Below are positions 10,700 through 43,629 of a DNA stretch of 64,000 nt, piece after piece. Source of the DNA: Mesostigma viride (taxonomy: Eukaryota > Streptophyta > Mesostigmatophyceae > Mesostigmatales > Mesostigmataceae). The stretch is taken from NCBI GenBank assembly GCA_009746045.1, contig RPFO01000076.1:272501-336500 (forward strand), written 5' to 3'. Position 1 is the stretch's first letter, and every line of letters starts with the position of its first letter. The position numbers were made by a program, and so were the translations under genes. The notes under the pieces are model-generated. The model did no database searches. It was not told where the DNA came from and saw only the letters and a program-made list of their open reading frames with translations.

Positions 10700-11481
10700 T
10701 AATTAATTAATTAATTAAACTCGTGCTCCCGTTGGGGAGTCACGGAGCACCGAAGTGCTTTTAATCCCTGTGTGTGCACTACAGGAGAAAGGGCAGAGAC
10801 CCCCAGTCTCCTTCATGCCAAAGGCATGCCACAGCTGCAATCGGGCGCGGCTAGCTAAAAGGACAGGCTAACGATCCGGCAAACTGTGGGTGCAATAAGA
10901 CCCATGTGAGCATATCATAGCAAGGAGCGTGGGCAAGTAATCTGAACATAGCCAGGGCGTAGCATGGCTGTACTAGGACTAGGCTAAGGCTATGGCTGGT
11001 TGTGTACCGTGCGTTGGCGGCACGTGACTAGGTGTGTTGGCTCAGCTAGGCAACATTCTAGGCATGGCTGCCTTAGCGGCAGTGGTCAACGCCAATGGTT
11101 ACGAGCTAGGGCTATTGCTATTCTAGCCCGCTGGGGGCGTCCGTCCACATCTTGTGGTTGATCATCAGGTCCCCGCCCCTCCAGTACACCTTGGGCTTCT
11201 GGGGGTCCTGCTTATGGCGGAGGTATTCCGGCCACAGGTCGCGTCGCTGCTGTTGCTGAGCGGGGGTGAGGTCGTCATCCAGCGTCCAGGTGAGGTCGTG
11301 CAACCGCTTGCGACGAGAGAGGAACCGCTGCTTATCATCAGGGGAGGGGAAGGTGAGTAGGACTGGTGGGGGAGCCGCCTTGTCCCGTGAGTGGGGAAGG
11401 CGGTGGCACCCACGCAGTTCTACCAGGCCCATGAGGGTAAGAAGCTGGTTCTTGAGCTCGTCAGCAAGAGAGGTTGACGTT
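10700..11481 (-). mobile_element. ORF1-only LINE-derived element, copy 1
   Basis: A 782-bp insertion bounded by 12-bp target-site duplications. On the minus strand it holds the end of an L1-type ORF1 (stop at 11118), about 370 bases of 3' untranslated sequence, a hairpin (CTCCCCAACGGGAG) and a (TTAA)n tail ending at 10700. It is 5'-truncated inside ORF1. It interrupts the viroplasmin-domain element, whose sequence resumes on both sides. Confidence 0.9.
11118..11481 (-). pseudogene. LINE ORF1p C-terminal fragment, copy 1
   Basis: About 120 codons, 5'-truncated by the insertion event. Key stretches are LLTFPSPDDKQRFLSRRKRL, TLDDDLTPAQQQQRRDLWPEY and VYWRGGDLMINHKMW. The same order appears in three other copies in the window. 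It corresponds to the RRM/C-terminal nucleic-acid-binding part of L1-type ORF1 proteins. No RT is attached. Confidence 0.8.
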
Positions 11482-11493
11482 GAGGGCGGCAAT
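11482..11493. repeat. Target-site duplication, right copy (GAGGGCGGCAAT)
   Basis: Matches 10688-10699 exactly; marks the 5' side of the minus-strand insertion. Confidence 0.9.
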
Positions 11494-11758
11494 GGTCCAG
11501 CGCTCGTAGTCCTAAAATCAGCGACCCAGTGAATTCTGCGGGTGTCGCCGTCTAATGAACAGCAGCACGAAGGAAAATGTGGAGCCTACCAAGACGCTAA
11601 TCGTCTCACTATCGCCAAACCGAAACCATCCTCTATCTACGACAGTAAGCGACAATTCTCAGGAAAACAAAACGAGGGAAAGGAGCTATCTATAAAAGGA
11701 TTTTTCCGCTTCGAGCAGGTCTAACGTCTAGGCAGAGCGTGTCCCGAATCGGGCAGCA

Positions 11759-12260
11759 CTACCCCCCCAGCTTGCAGGCGACCCGCCCATTACCTGTCAA
11801 GTAGGTGTCGTCTTCGTTTCCCTGGACGCGGAAGGGTTGATGCAAAGGCGTATGTGGCAGGGGATCGTCGTCTCGCTCTCTACCTACGAAAGTTCCTCCG
11901 AGTCCATTGTTACGTCCTAAACCTCTACCGCCACCTCTACCTCTACCCGGCCTAACGCTACCTAAACTAGTAAGGCCACCTCTAGTTAAACCCCTAGCGA
12001 AAGACGAACGAGACGATCCAGATCTCAATGCATTTACGTATGTGCTACTATAATACGCCATAAGCCATTTACACAAACCCGTTTACTCCAGGAATAGAGG
12101 AAGGAAACACAACTACACTGCCATGACCCAAGCTAATATGTGTTAATTCATTTAACACACGCCGAGTGCCAACACGAGGGGTAGAACGTGCATAAATGAT
12201 CACCAACGGTCCAGCATGCTCGGGCCGACATGGCCCTCGCCTACAATTGCACAGATGCAC
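11759..12260 (-). pseudogene. Arg/Gly-rich basic ORFs of the viroplasmin-type element
   Basis: Two overlapping minus frames (12260-12069 and 12076-11759). The second contains an RGG-type stretch (RPGRGRGGGRGLGRN), typical of RNA-binding tails of Gag-like proteins. Codon use ending in A/T resembles the 9617-10596 ORFs. I take both as upstream parts of the same element, now split by the insertion at 10700-11481. Confidence 0.4.
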
Positions 12261-12451
12261 GCTGGTCCACTACATTCTACCCGAAGGATAAGGACCACTA
12301 GTAAAGTACGCGGCGCGACGCCAAAAGCATCCAATGCACCACGGTACTGTTACGAGGACAACAGTGTCCCAGTACAAACTACACGTAAACCTAGGAACGA
12401 CCGAGGCAAAAGACCTAATTTACGTCCGTAACTACAACGAATTGTTATGCG

Positions 12452-12615
12452 ACGTAACATCTGCATGGGCAGAGCATGGCTAAATAATGCTAGGCATCAT
12501 CTGGTGTGGGGCTCATTTTAGGCACTGACATGTACACGGCTAAATAATGCTAATTCATTAGCTGGTATGGGGCCCATAATAGGCGTACATGTACAAGGCC
12601 ACGTTGGCTAGGCCA
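12452..12615 (-). mobile_element. ORF1-only element copy 3, 3' part (split by copy 2)
   Basis: This segment matches the 3' untranslated region of copy 4 (62160-62280), including CTAAATAATGCTAGGCATC-like words and GTACAAGGCCAC. It continues across the plus-strand insertion (12626-13466) into 13477-13830. The 3' hairpin and tail are missing, so this copy is truncated at its 3' side. Confidence 0.75.
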
Positions 12616-12625
12616 TACTATTCTA
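12616..12625. repeat. Target-site duplication, left copy (TACTATTCTA)
   Basis: TACTATTCTA recurs at 13467-13476, flanking ORF1-only copy 2. The uninterrupted site is visible in copy 4 as ACTATTCTACACTACTGC. Confidence 0.85.
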
Positions 12626-13466
12626 GCACTTCGACCCGCTGCAGGACGAGACCTCCGAGACCCTTGCCCTGGCGTTTGAGAACAAAATCCTTGTCCCCAT
12701 GGCTATCACTGGTAAGGGCAAGCCGCGGGGGGTGACCCGCCTTCCCCGCTCGCGGGGTAAGGCCGGCCCCTCCCCCTTGCTCCTCACCTTTGACACCATG
12801 GCGGATAAGATGGAGTTCCTCAAGTGTCGCAAGCGGCTTGGGGGGACCGCCTACACGCTGGACGACGACTTGACCTTAACGCAGCAACAACGGCGACGGG
12901 AGTTATGGCCGACCTACCTCCAGCTTCGGCAGACGGCGGGGCAGAAGCCGGTCTACTGGAAGGGGGCGGACATCTACGTCGCCCACAAGCCCTGGCAGGC
13001 GACCCCTGCAACCCCCACCCCAGCCACCCCAGCCTAGGGAATATATAGCAGTAGTGTAGACTAGAAAGCTTAGTGACGTGGCCATGTATGCCTACGTGAT
13101 GGGCCCACACCCGCCCTTGCAATAGCCGTAGCAATGTCGAGTCATGCTTTGCCCATGCAGGGAGTTACTCCCTGCTGAGAGGCCATGTGTACCCTAGCTA
13201 TAGCCTAGCCACATACCTTCCACCCCATATGTCATGCAGGCCTTCTAGGCCCTCTCCTCAAGCCCCCCCTGGGTGCCTGTGCTTGTTTAGGAGGCATGAA
13301 CCATCATGGAGGTGCAGGTGCACCTAGTGCACCCAGAGCAGGTGATAGTTGTACATCCTACACCTGCAGGTTGTCGCCCTGATTGTATTACAAACCCATA
13401 GATGCCCCTTTCTCAGGGCTATGTGTTACATATGCTCCCCACGGAGCTATGATTTTAATTAATTAA
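12626..13466 (+). mobile_element. ORF1-only LINE-derived element, copy 2
   Basis: An 841-bp plus-strand insertion with 10-bp target-site duplications. It holds a 5'-truncated ORF1 (to 13037), then about 400 bases of 3' UTR, a hairpin (CTCCCCACGGAG) and TTTTAATTAATTAA. It was inserted into the 3' UTR of the minus-strand copy 3. Confidence 0.88.
12628..13037 (+). pseudogene. LINE ORF1p C-terminal fragment, copy 2
   Basis: The frame is open from the element's left end: ETLALAFENKILVPM, then GKAGPSPLLLTFDTMADKM, TLDDDLTLTQQQRRRELWP and VYWKGADIYVAHKPWQ, ending at 13037. It aligns residue by residue with copy 4. An ATG at 12699 exists, but homology starts upstream of it, so this is a truncation product and not a gene with its own start. 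Confidence 0.8.
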
Positions 13467-13476
13467 TACTATTCTA
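13467..13476. repeat. Target-site duplication, right copy (TACTATTCTA)
   Basis: Right flank of ORF1-only copy 2; matches 12616-12625. Confidence 0.85.
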
Positions 13477-13830
13477 CACTACTACTGCTATAGTCCCCTA
13501 AGCTGGGGTGGCTGGGGGTGCTGGGGCAGCGGGGGTCGCCTGCCAGGGCTTGTGGTCAACGTAGATTGCCACCCCCTTCCAGTGCACCGGCTTCCCTGCT
13601 GCTGTCTGCCGGAGCTGGAGTTAGGTCGGCCATAGCTCCCGTCGCCTTTGTTGCTGCGCCAGGGTCAAATCGTTGTCCAGGATGTAGTGAGTCCTCTCAA
13701 GCCGCTTGCGGCGTCTGAGGAACGAAATCTTGTCCGCCAGGGTCTCAAAGATGAGCAGCAGCGGAGGCGGTCCCGCCTTACCCCGCCAGCGGAGAAGGCG
13801 GTGGGCCTCCAGCTTGATCTCAGCAATGCG
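13477..13830 (-). pseudogene. LINE ORF1p fragment, copy 3, with in-frame stop
   Basis: Minus-strand ORF1 C-terminal region parallel to copy 4 (KISFLRRRKRL, DLTLAQQQRRRELWPT, KPVHWKGVAIYVDHKPWQ). A TAA at 13621-13623 replaces the conserved Tyr codon after LWPT, so the copy is dead. Its 3' part is displaced to 12452-12615 by the insertion of copy 2. Confidence 0.8.
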
Positions 13831-14208
13831 AAGCAGAATGCCCTCTATATTTACAATGTGATAAAGATGGAATGTTAGGGATTTGCTTGCCCCTCACGCA
13901 TGCTAGTCGGGTATCGGGTATCGCGATTTGGAGAATCGGCACTCACTGCCTGCAGCCGGCCCAGCCGTGTCGACAATTCCAGTTGTCCAGGGAGGGGCTG
14001 CATTCTACCCTGGCTTTGGGTCCACATTATTTCGGGTCCGCACCAAGAACTTCCTGGTCACATTTTGTGGAGGGCGTGCCATCAGCCTCTCAGTGGCTAT
14101 TGTAAAAAAGCAATCTAGCATGCGCAGCACCGAAAATTGTGCCAGGTGGTGCCTGTGTCCATCATCAACGTGGCACATAGCAGTGGGAAATGCAGGCAGC
14201 GCCAGAAA
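13831..14208 (-). terminator. 3' flank / probable 3' UTR of the PMS1 gene
   Basis: No gene. On the minus strand this is directly downstream of the PMS1 stop codon. A TGTAA word, the usual polyadenylation signal of chlorophyte algae, lies at about 13853-13857, some 350 bases after the stop and close to the remnant of ORF1 copy 3. Assignment as the actual poly(A) signal is inference. Confidence 0.35.
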
Positions 14209-37488
<23,280 letters not shown>

Positions 37489-37935
37489 GGCAACTACTTC
37501 GCCAACGACGGGGGGCTAACCGCCACCTGAAAGAACGTCTCGATTACCGGCCTCTTGTTATAGCATCCTGCCTGTGGTCAGTGCCTGTTACCCGAAAATT
37601 GCAAGGCGTGCACAGAAGACCAACTCTTCGCCCTACTAGGTACAAGTTACGCGCCAAAAACCATTGCTCCAATTTCCGCACATGCAGCACGTGACCGGGT
37701 AAGGTCGGCAGAAGAAGCATGGAACAGTGCCTCGCACTGGAACCCTGCCTTGGCGCGGCGGCGTCCGGCCGAGGGCGCGGAAGCCGTCGGCGTGATCCCA
37801 TATGAGGAGGGGGGACATCCCCCCCTAAAATCGTACATGAGCGTATCTTACTCCAGAGTTTGGCCTACCGCGCCGCCCGGCGCCAGCCAAAGTGAAAAAT
37901 GGTGGAGTGGCGCCCAGGGGTTTGGAAGTGGCTCA
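37489..37935. promoter_or_regulatory. Upstream region of PMS1
   Basis: No gene recognised. This is the only stretch between the PMS1 start codon and the left end of the palindromic element, so it must hold the 5' UTR and at least part of the promoter. No clear TATA box was seen. Confidence 0.35.
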
Positions 37936-38180
37936 TTAACTGGCTGTCCGCGACACTCCCGGAGCTAGTGTATACAGGGGGGGGGGGGTAGCCCCCCCCC
38001 ACCCCCCCACCCCCAAAACTGGGGGGGCGGGGGGTAAGGGGTCGGACCCCCCCCCCCCCCCCCCAAGAAAATGGGGGGGGGGGGGGGGTTAGGGGGTTTT
38101 GGATGCAGACCCCCCCCCCCCCTCCCTGAAATATAAATATTTTCCGGGTAAATGGGTATTTTTTATTAACCAATAGGAAT
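37936..38180 (+). repeat. Left terminal inverted repeat with G/C homopolymer tracts
   Basis: Matches 47830-48047 in inverted orientation: CGCGACACTCCCGGAGCTAG, then C/G runs of 7-16 bases, then the AAATGGGTATTTTT region. The homopolymers differ in length between ends. Confidence 0.8.
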
Positions 38181-38620
38181 ATCGGTAGGTTAAGAGGTAC
38201 CACGTATCGACCAGCTGGTTACCCACTGAGGGTAGTGTGATAGGTGAAAGGTTTAGAAAGGAGCATTATGTGACCAGGGGAGCCAACTGACGGTATGCGG
38301 CGGATGTGACGCGCGTAAGGTCACCGTGAGGAATGCAAGTAAACACCCTGTTGCGTACCAGGTTTAAATATTACTCCTTTCCCCTCCCCTAAACCCTTCT
38401 TCCCTTCATTTGCAGCAACTCAATACGACTCAGTCCAGTCTCTCTTTGTGCCCCTACGTGGCATTTTCGCTTAGTATTCCTTACTTCTCAGAGGCCGCTC
38501 CCCCCCCCCCGCGCCACTTCCCCTGCGTTTTGCCACCGGAACTACCCGCGCCCCACCGGAACTACCCGCGCCCAAGCAGAGAGTTGTTTTTTTTAATACA
38601 CTTAAGGGGACGGTCCCGGC

Positions 38621-38649
38621 GCGAATATTTTGGCGCCGAAAAATTCGCG
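38621..38649. promoter_or_regulatory. E2F-like palindrome (TTTTGGCGCCGAAAA)
   Basis: A near-perfect palindrome with a TTTTGGCGCC core, the sequence class bound by E2F/DP. A related, perfect copy lies at 59077-59100 with similar flanks (CTTAAGGGGACGG, CGGCGCGAAT). The function is inference from the motif only. Confidence 0.4.
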
Positions 38650-38692
38650 GTACCCGTCCGTACCGTGAAAAAGTGGTGCACGGGGCGCGCAC

Positions 38693-41020
38693 CGGGATTT
38701 CTTATTCCGGCGCCCAATGGCCTCCAGGACAGGCGCGCCGCGCCAGACTCGCCCGCCTTTGGGCTTTGGGCGTCTTGGAATTTGGCTTTGGGCGTCTTGG
38801 AAGTTGGCTTTGGGCGTTTGCTCTTTTGGCAGATTTCTACACTACACTGGTACTACGTAAAAAAGCACAGACTGGTGCGGCGTAACATTTTTTAAACTTG
38901 GTAAAATTACCGCCGCACAGCCAGCCAGAACTGGACAAGGTGATGGCCGCAAGTAGTCGTTGCTGGGCTATCGTATTTGTAGCATGGGGCGTTTCACCGA
39001 GTCTACGGTTAGCATGATGGGGAGGATTCCTAACCTTCATTATGTGGGTTAAGTAGGGGTGCTCATAGTGGCCGGTTTCCCTCGCTTCCTTGTAAACCAG
39101 GCTCTGCGTCAAGATCACAGACGACCGGGTAAGTAGTTGTTCCAGTCTGTTCTAGTTTGTATGACGCCTGCTATTAGGCGTTCTTGTTATTGTCGTTCAT
39201 CATCGCCGTGACCGTCGTGGCCAGCAGCGTGCTTTTTTTACATACCGGATGGTGTCGACTTGTTTATTGATAGCGCATTGGTGAATATCGCTGCATGGAG
39301 GAATATCGGCTACAACCCGCGGGAAAGTGCTGGCTCCAATGTTCTTTTTGTATGCAGGATGACGGCACTGCCAAGCCGGAGACGAATATGACGCTCGTGA
39401 TAATGCCAGTCATTCAGACCGACTGCGCGACTGGTTGTGGGATACACGTTCCTGGTTGTGGGATGTGTTCCTTGTTGTGGGATACTTGTTCCTGGTTGTG
39501 GGATGCACGTTCCTGGTTGTAGGATACTTGTTCCTGGTTGTGGAATGCACGTTCCTGGTTGTGGGATACTTGTTCCTGGTTGTGGGATAGTCGTTCCTGG
39601 TTGTGGGATACTTGTTCCTGGTGGTGGGAAACACGTTCCTGGTTGTGGGATACTTGTTCCTGGTTGTGGGATACTTGTTCCTGGTTGTGGGATACTTGTT
39701 CCTGGTTGTGGGATACTTGTTCCTTGTTGTGGGAAACACGTTCCTGGTTGTGGGAAACACGTTCCTGGTTGTGGGATACACGTTCCTGGTTGTGGGATAC
39801 TTGTTCCTGGTTGTGGGAAACACGTTCCTGGTTGTGGGATACACGTTCCTAGTTGTGGGATACACGTTCCTGGTTGTGGGATACACGTTCCTGGTTGTGG
39901 GAAACACGTTCCTAGTTGTGGGAAACACGTTCCTGGTTGTGGGATAGTCGAGCCTAGTTGTGGGATGTGTTCTTGGTCCAAATATAAAGGGGCACGGGAA
40001 TTAGCGATAGCAGAGGGGGCTCGGGAATAACGTTAGCAGAGGGGCACGGACACTAACGTTAGTGAAGGGGCACGGGCACTACCGTTAGCAGAGGGGGCTG
40101 GGCACTATCGTTAGTAAAGGGGCACGGGCACTAACGATAGCAGAGGGGGCTGGGCACTAACGTTAGTAAAGGGGCACGGGCACTAACATTAGCAGAGGGG
40201 GCTGGGCACTAACGTTAGTAAAGGGGCACGGGCACTAACGATAGCAGAGGGGGTGTGGGAATTAAAGTTTATTAGCATAGGGGGAAATAATTATAGTAGA
40301 GGGGGGGGGCACTAACGTTAGCAGAGGGGCACGAGCACTAACGTTAGCAGAGGGGGTGTGGGAATAAAGTTAGTGAAGGGGGGTGGGCATTAACGATAGC
40401 AGGGGGGGGGAGGGCACTTACGTTAGCAGAGGGGTGTGGGAACTAATGTTAGCAAAGGAGGGGGGGCACTAACGTTAGCAGAGGGGGCTGGGCACTAACG
40501 TTAGTAAAGGGGCACGGGCACTAACGTTAGCAGAGGGGGATGGGCACTAACGTTAGTAAAGGGGCACGGGCACTAACGATAGCAGAGGGGGTGTGGGAAT
40601 TAAAGTTTATTAGCAGAGGGGGGAAATAATTATAGTAGAGGGGGGGGGGCACTAACGTTAGCAGAGGGGGATGGGCACTAACGTTAGTAAAGGGGCACGG
40701 GCACTAACGATAGCAGAGGGGGTGTGGGAATTAAAGTTTATTAGCAGAGGGGGGAAATAATTATAGTAGAGGGGGGGGGCACTAACGTTAGCAGAGGGGC
40801 ACGAGCACTAATGTTAGTAAAGGGGCGCGGGCACTAACGTTAGCAGAGGGGGTGTGGGAATAACGTTAGTGAAGGGGGGTGGGCATTAGCGATAGCAGGG
40901 GGGGGGAGGGCACTTACGTTAGCAGAGGGGTGTGGGAACTAATGTTAGCAAAGGAGGGGGGGGCACTAACGTTAGCAGAGGGGGCTGGGCACTAACGTTA
41001 GCAGAGGGGGTGTGGGAATT
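38693..41020 (+). repeat. Left inverted arm
   Basis: Nearly identical to 43630-45878 reversed. It includes a 282-bp stretch (38837-39118) whose conceptual translation is identical in both arms, then a 21-bp minisatellite and an AACGTTAG-rich minisatellite. The arms differ mainly in minisatellite copy number. Confidence 0.92.
39426..39975 (+). repeat. 21-bp minisatellite in left arm, about 26 units
   Basis: Unit TTCCTGGTTGTGGGATAC plus TTG, ACG or GTC. Inverted counterpart at 44098-45125 (about 49 units) and a short block at 41422-41577. Coding-looking frames across it are periodic artefacts. Confidence 0.95.
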
Positions 41021-41030
41021 AACGTTAGGG
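39985..41030 (+). repeat. AACGTTAG-type minisatellite in left arm
   Basis: Imperfect units of about 28-33 bp alternating GGGGCACGGGCACTAACGTT and AGCAGAGGGGGCTGGG-like halves. Each carries AACGTTAG, a short palindrome-containing word. Inverted shorter counterpart at 43635-44085. Confidence 0.92.
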
Positions 41031-41420
41031 CCACGCACTGCCGGCAGTTACCACTCCCTGTGATGATTGCATGGATGGCTTGTGGGTTCTGGCATGGGGT
41101 AGCACTGCCGGCAGTTACCACTCCTTGTGATGACTGCATGTCCCCGGCTTGTGTGTTCTTGCATGGGGTGGCACTGCCGGCAGTTACCACTCCTTGTGAT
41201 GACTGCATGTCCCCTTGACGCAAGGACGGCTTGTGGGGTCTTGCATGGCGTGGCACTGCTGGCAGTCACCACTCCTTGTGATGACTGCATGTCCCCGGCT
41301 TGTGTGTTCTTGCATGGGGTGGCACTGCCGGCAGTTACCACTCCTTGTGATGACTGCATGTCCCCTTTATGCAAGGACGGCTTGTGGGGTCTTGCATGGG
41401 GTGGCACTGCCGGCAGAGGA
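41030..41420 (+). repeat. Tandem repeat of about 60-75 bp near the palindrome centre
   Basis: About six units containing GCCGGCAGTTACCACTCC, TGTGATGACTGCATGTCCCC and GTTCTTGCATGGGGTGGCAC. Present on this side of the centre only. Confidence 0.9.
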
Positions 41421-41776
41421 TACTTGTTCTTGGTTGTGGGATACACGTTCCTAGTTGTGGGATAGTCGTTCCTGGTTGTGGGATACTTGTTCCTGGTGGT
41501 GGGAAACACGTTCCTGCTTGTGGGATACTCATTCCTGGTTGTGGGATGCACGTTCCTGGTTGTGGGATACTTGTTCCTTCACATGTTCGCCGTTATTCCT
41601 CCATGCAGTTATTCCAAACGCACATCAAGATAGAGCTATTAAATATTTCCTTGTACATCCAATGATGCTACGTCTTGGCTATGCTCACATTACTTGCCCA
41701 CGCTCCTTGTTATGATAAGCTCACATGGGTCTCATTGCACCCACAGATCTTGCAGGATCGTTTAGCATGTCCGATT

Positions 41777-41864
41777 GCAGCTGTGGCATTAATTAATTAA
41801 TTAATTAATTAATTAATTAATTAAAATACTCGTGCTCCCGTTTGGGAGTCACGCAGCTGTGGCA
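41777..41864 (-). mobile_element. Minimal LINE-tail insertion (62 bp) with 13-bp target-site duplication
   Basis: GCAGCTGTGGCAT at 41777-41789 and 41852-41864 flanks only a (TTAA)n tail and the 3' hairpin (CTCCCGTTTGGGAG) of the ORF1-only family, minus orientation. This is an extreme 5' truncation. Confidence 0.85.
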
Positions 41865-41999
41865 TGCCTCTAGCATGAAGGAGAAAGGGGGTCTCTGACC
41901 TTCCTTCCTGTTGTGCAAACAAAGGGATGAAAGGCAGTTCGGGCTCCGTGACTCCCCAACGGGAGCACGAGTCTAATTAATTAATTAATTAATTAATTA
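41865..41999 (+). mobile_element. 5'-truncated plus-strand 3' end of the ORF1-only family
   Basis: Matches the 3' UTR of copy 1 (10740-10860 reversed): CTGTGGCATGCCTCTAGCATG, a GGGGGTCTCTGACC block, then hairpin CTCCCCAACGGGAG and an AATTAATT tail. The 62-bp minus-oriented insertion lies within it, duplicating 13 bp of it. Confidence 0.8.
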
Positions 42000-42261
42000 C
42001 CTACCTACCTGACCTACCTATCAAGTTCTAACTAGCTCACTAGCTAACTAACCGACTAACTATTTTAACTAAGTAAGTACTAACTAACTACTAACTAAAC
42101 AACCCCCGTTGCTCTGCCGAACTAAGTAGATGCCCTTCGATTAAAACGCACAAATCGTGAATGATGCAAGCTACCGTGCCGACGCACAATTGATTCTTGC
42201 CCCCCTACGCGTCTAAATCTTGTATTGTTGTCAGTAAGCGCTCAACGTGCATTGGGCTAGT

Positions 42262-43315
42262 AGTTAAGTAATGCAATACGCATTACTTTTGCATACTTGC
42301 AAGTATGCAAAAGTAATGCGTATTGCATTACTTAACTAAGATTGGCGTTCGCTCCTGGGGTACCGGGTTCGAATCCTCTCGGAGGCACGGAAATATTTGC
42401 GGCGGGTAGGCCTGGGAGGCCGAGTCGAAATATTTGTGGATTTCTATGTTTGGCGGAGGCCGGGTAGGCCAAGTCGAAATAGGAATTACGGCGCGAGGCT
42501 GGGAATAGCCGAGTCGTAATTAATCGAGTCACCTCGGTAACGAGCGGTGTGTGCGGAACGCTGGATTTCCCCACGCGGCCCAATTTTAGTTAAGTAATGC
42601 AATACGCATTACTTTTGCATACTTGCAAGTATGCAAAAGTAATGCGTATTGCATTACTTAACTAAGATTGGCGTTCGCTCCTGGGGTACCGGGTTCGAAT
42701 CCTCTCGGAGGCACGGAAATATTTGCGGCGGGTAGGCCTGGGAGGCCGAGTCGAAATATTTGTGGATTTCTATGTTTGGCGGAGGCCGGGTAGGCCAAGT
42801 CGAAATAGGAATTACGGCGCGAGGCTGGGAATAGCCGAGTCGTAATTAATCGAGTCACCTCGGTAACGAGCGGTGTGTGCGGAACGCTGGATTTCCCCAC
42901 GCGGCCCAATTTTAGTTAAGTAATGCAATACGCATTACTTTTGCATACTTGCAAGTATGCAAAAGTAATGCGTATTGCATTACTTAACTAAGATTGGCGT
43001 TCGCTCCTGGGGTACCGGGTTCGAATCCTCTCGGAGGCACGGAAATATTTGCGGCGGGTAGGCCTGGGAGGCCGAGTCGAAATATTTGTGGATTTCTATG
43101 TTTGGCGGAGGCCGGGTAGGCCAAGTCGAAATAGGAATTACGGCGCGAGGCTGGGAATAGCCGAGTCGTAATTAATCGAGTCACCTCGGTAACGAGCGGT
43201 GTGTGCGGAACGCTGGATTTCCCCACGCGGCCCAATTTTAGTTAAGTAATGCAATACGCATTACTTTTGCATACTTGCAAGTATGCAAAAGTAATGCGTA
43301 TTGCATTACTTAACT
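42262..43315. repeat. Three identical 326-bp units with four 76-bp perfect palindromes
   Basis: Perfect 76-bp palindromes (two 38-bp halves meeting at CTTG/CAAG) lie at 42262-42337, 42588-42663, 42914-42989 and 43240-43315, spaced exactly 326 bp. The three 250-bp spacers appear identical and each holds GGGTTCGAATCC (42365, 42691 and 43017 areas), a match to the tRNA T-loop/B-box consensus. An 83-codon minus frame is repeated in each spacer but reads like the reverse of tRNA-like DNA and is not supported as a gene. Confidence 0.95.
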
Positions 43316-43629
43316 CTAGTTGCCCAAATATGAGATTCCACGGACAACACCGAAAATGAGAAACCACAGTAGCTACCAGCAAGTTACGAACACAGGACCT
43401 CCCTAAATCTAGTATCAAGTAACGTTATTTCCCCGTTTCGACGAACTTGGTCCATTCACATTTATAGCGGTGAATTAATTGTCACACCTTGCTCAGGCAA
43501 ACGGCGCCAAGTCCTACAGCATGTCTCCCCATGTCATTCACTTAAATAAGGAAGGGAAATGTAAAGCCATGCATCGTGAAGCCGTATGAAAGGGCATAAC
43601 CACCCAAATAATCAAGTTGGTACGTATAG

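Noticed and set aside
38837..39118. 93-codon ORF identical at 45443-45724
   Set aside because: Both copies are in the inverted arms; identity reflects arm duplication and no domain or start context supports a gene.
41777..41999. Single inverted-repeat (piggyBac-like, TTAA) element
   Set aside because: The left part alone is flanked by a 13-bp duplication and the right part continues into LINE 3' UTR sequence, so two separate LINE-tail insertions fit better.
42340..42400. tRNA gene suggested by GGGTTCGAATCC
   Set aside because: The T stem does not pair beyond three positions and no D arm, anticodon arm or acceptor stem could be folded; kept only as a B-box-like motif.
42332..43235. Three identical 83-codon minus-strand ORFs (RGFEPGTPGANANLS ends)
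   Set aside because: Identity follows from the 326-bp DNA repeats. The GFEPGTP-type ending is what the reverse of a tRNA T-arm-like sequence encodes; no independent coding evidence.
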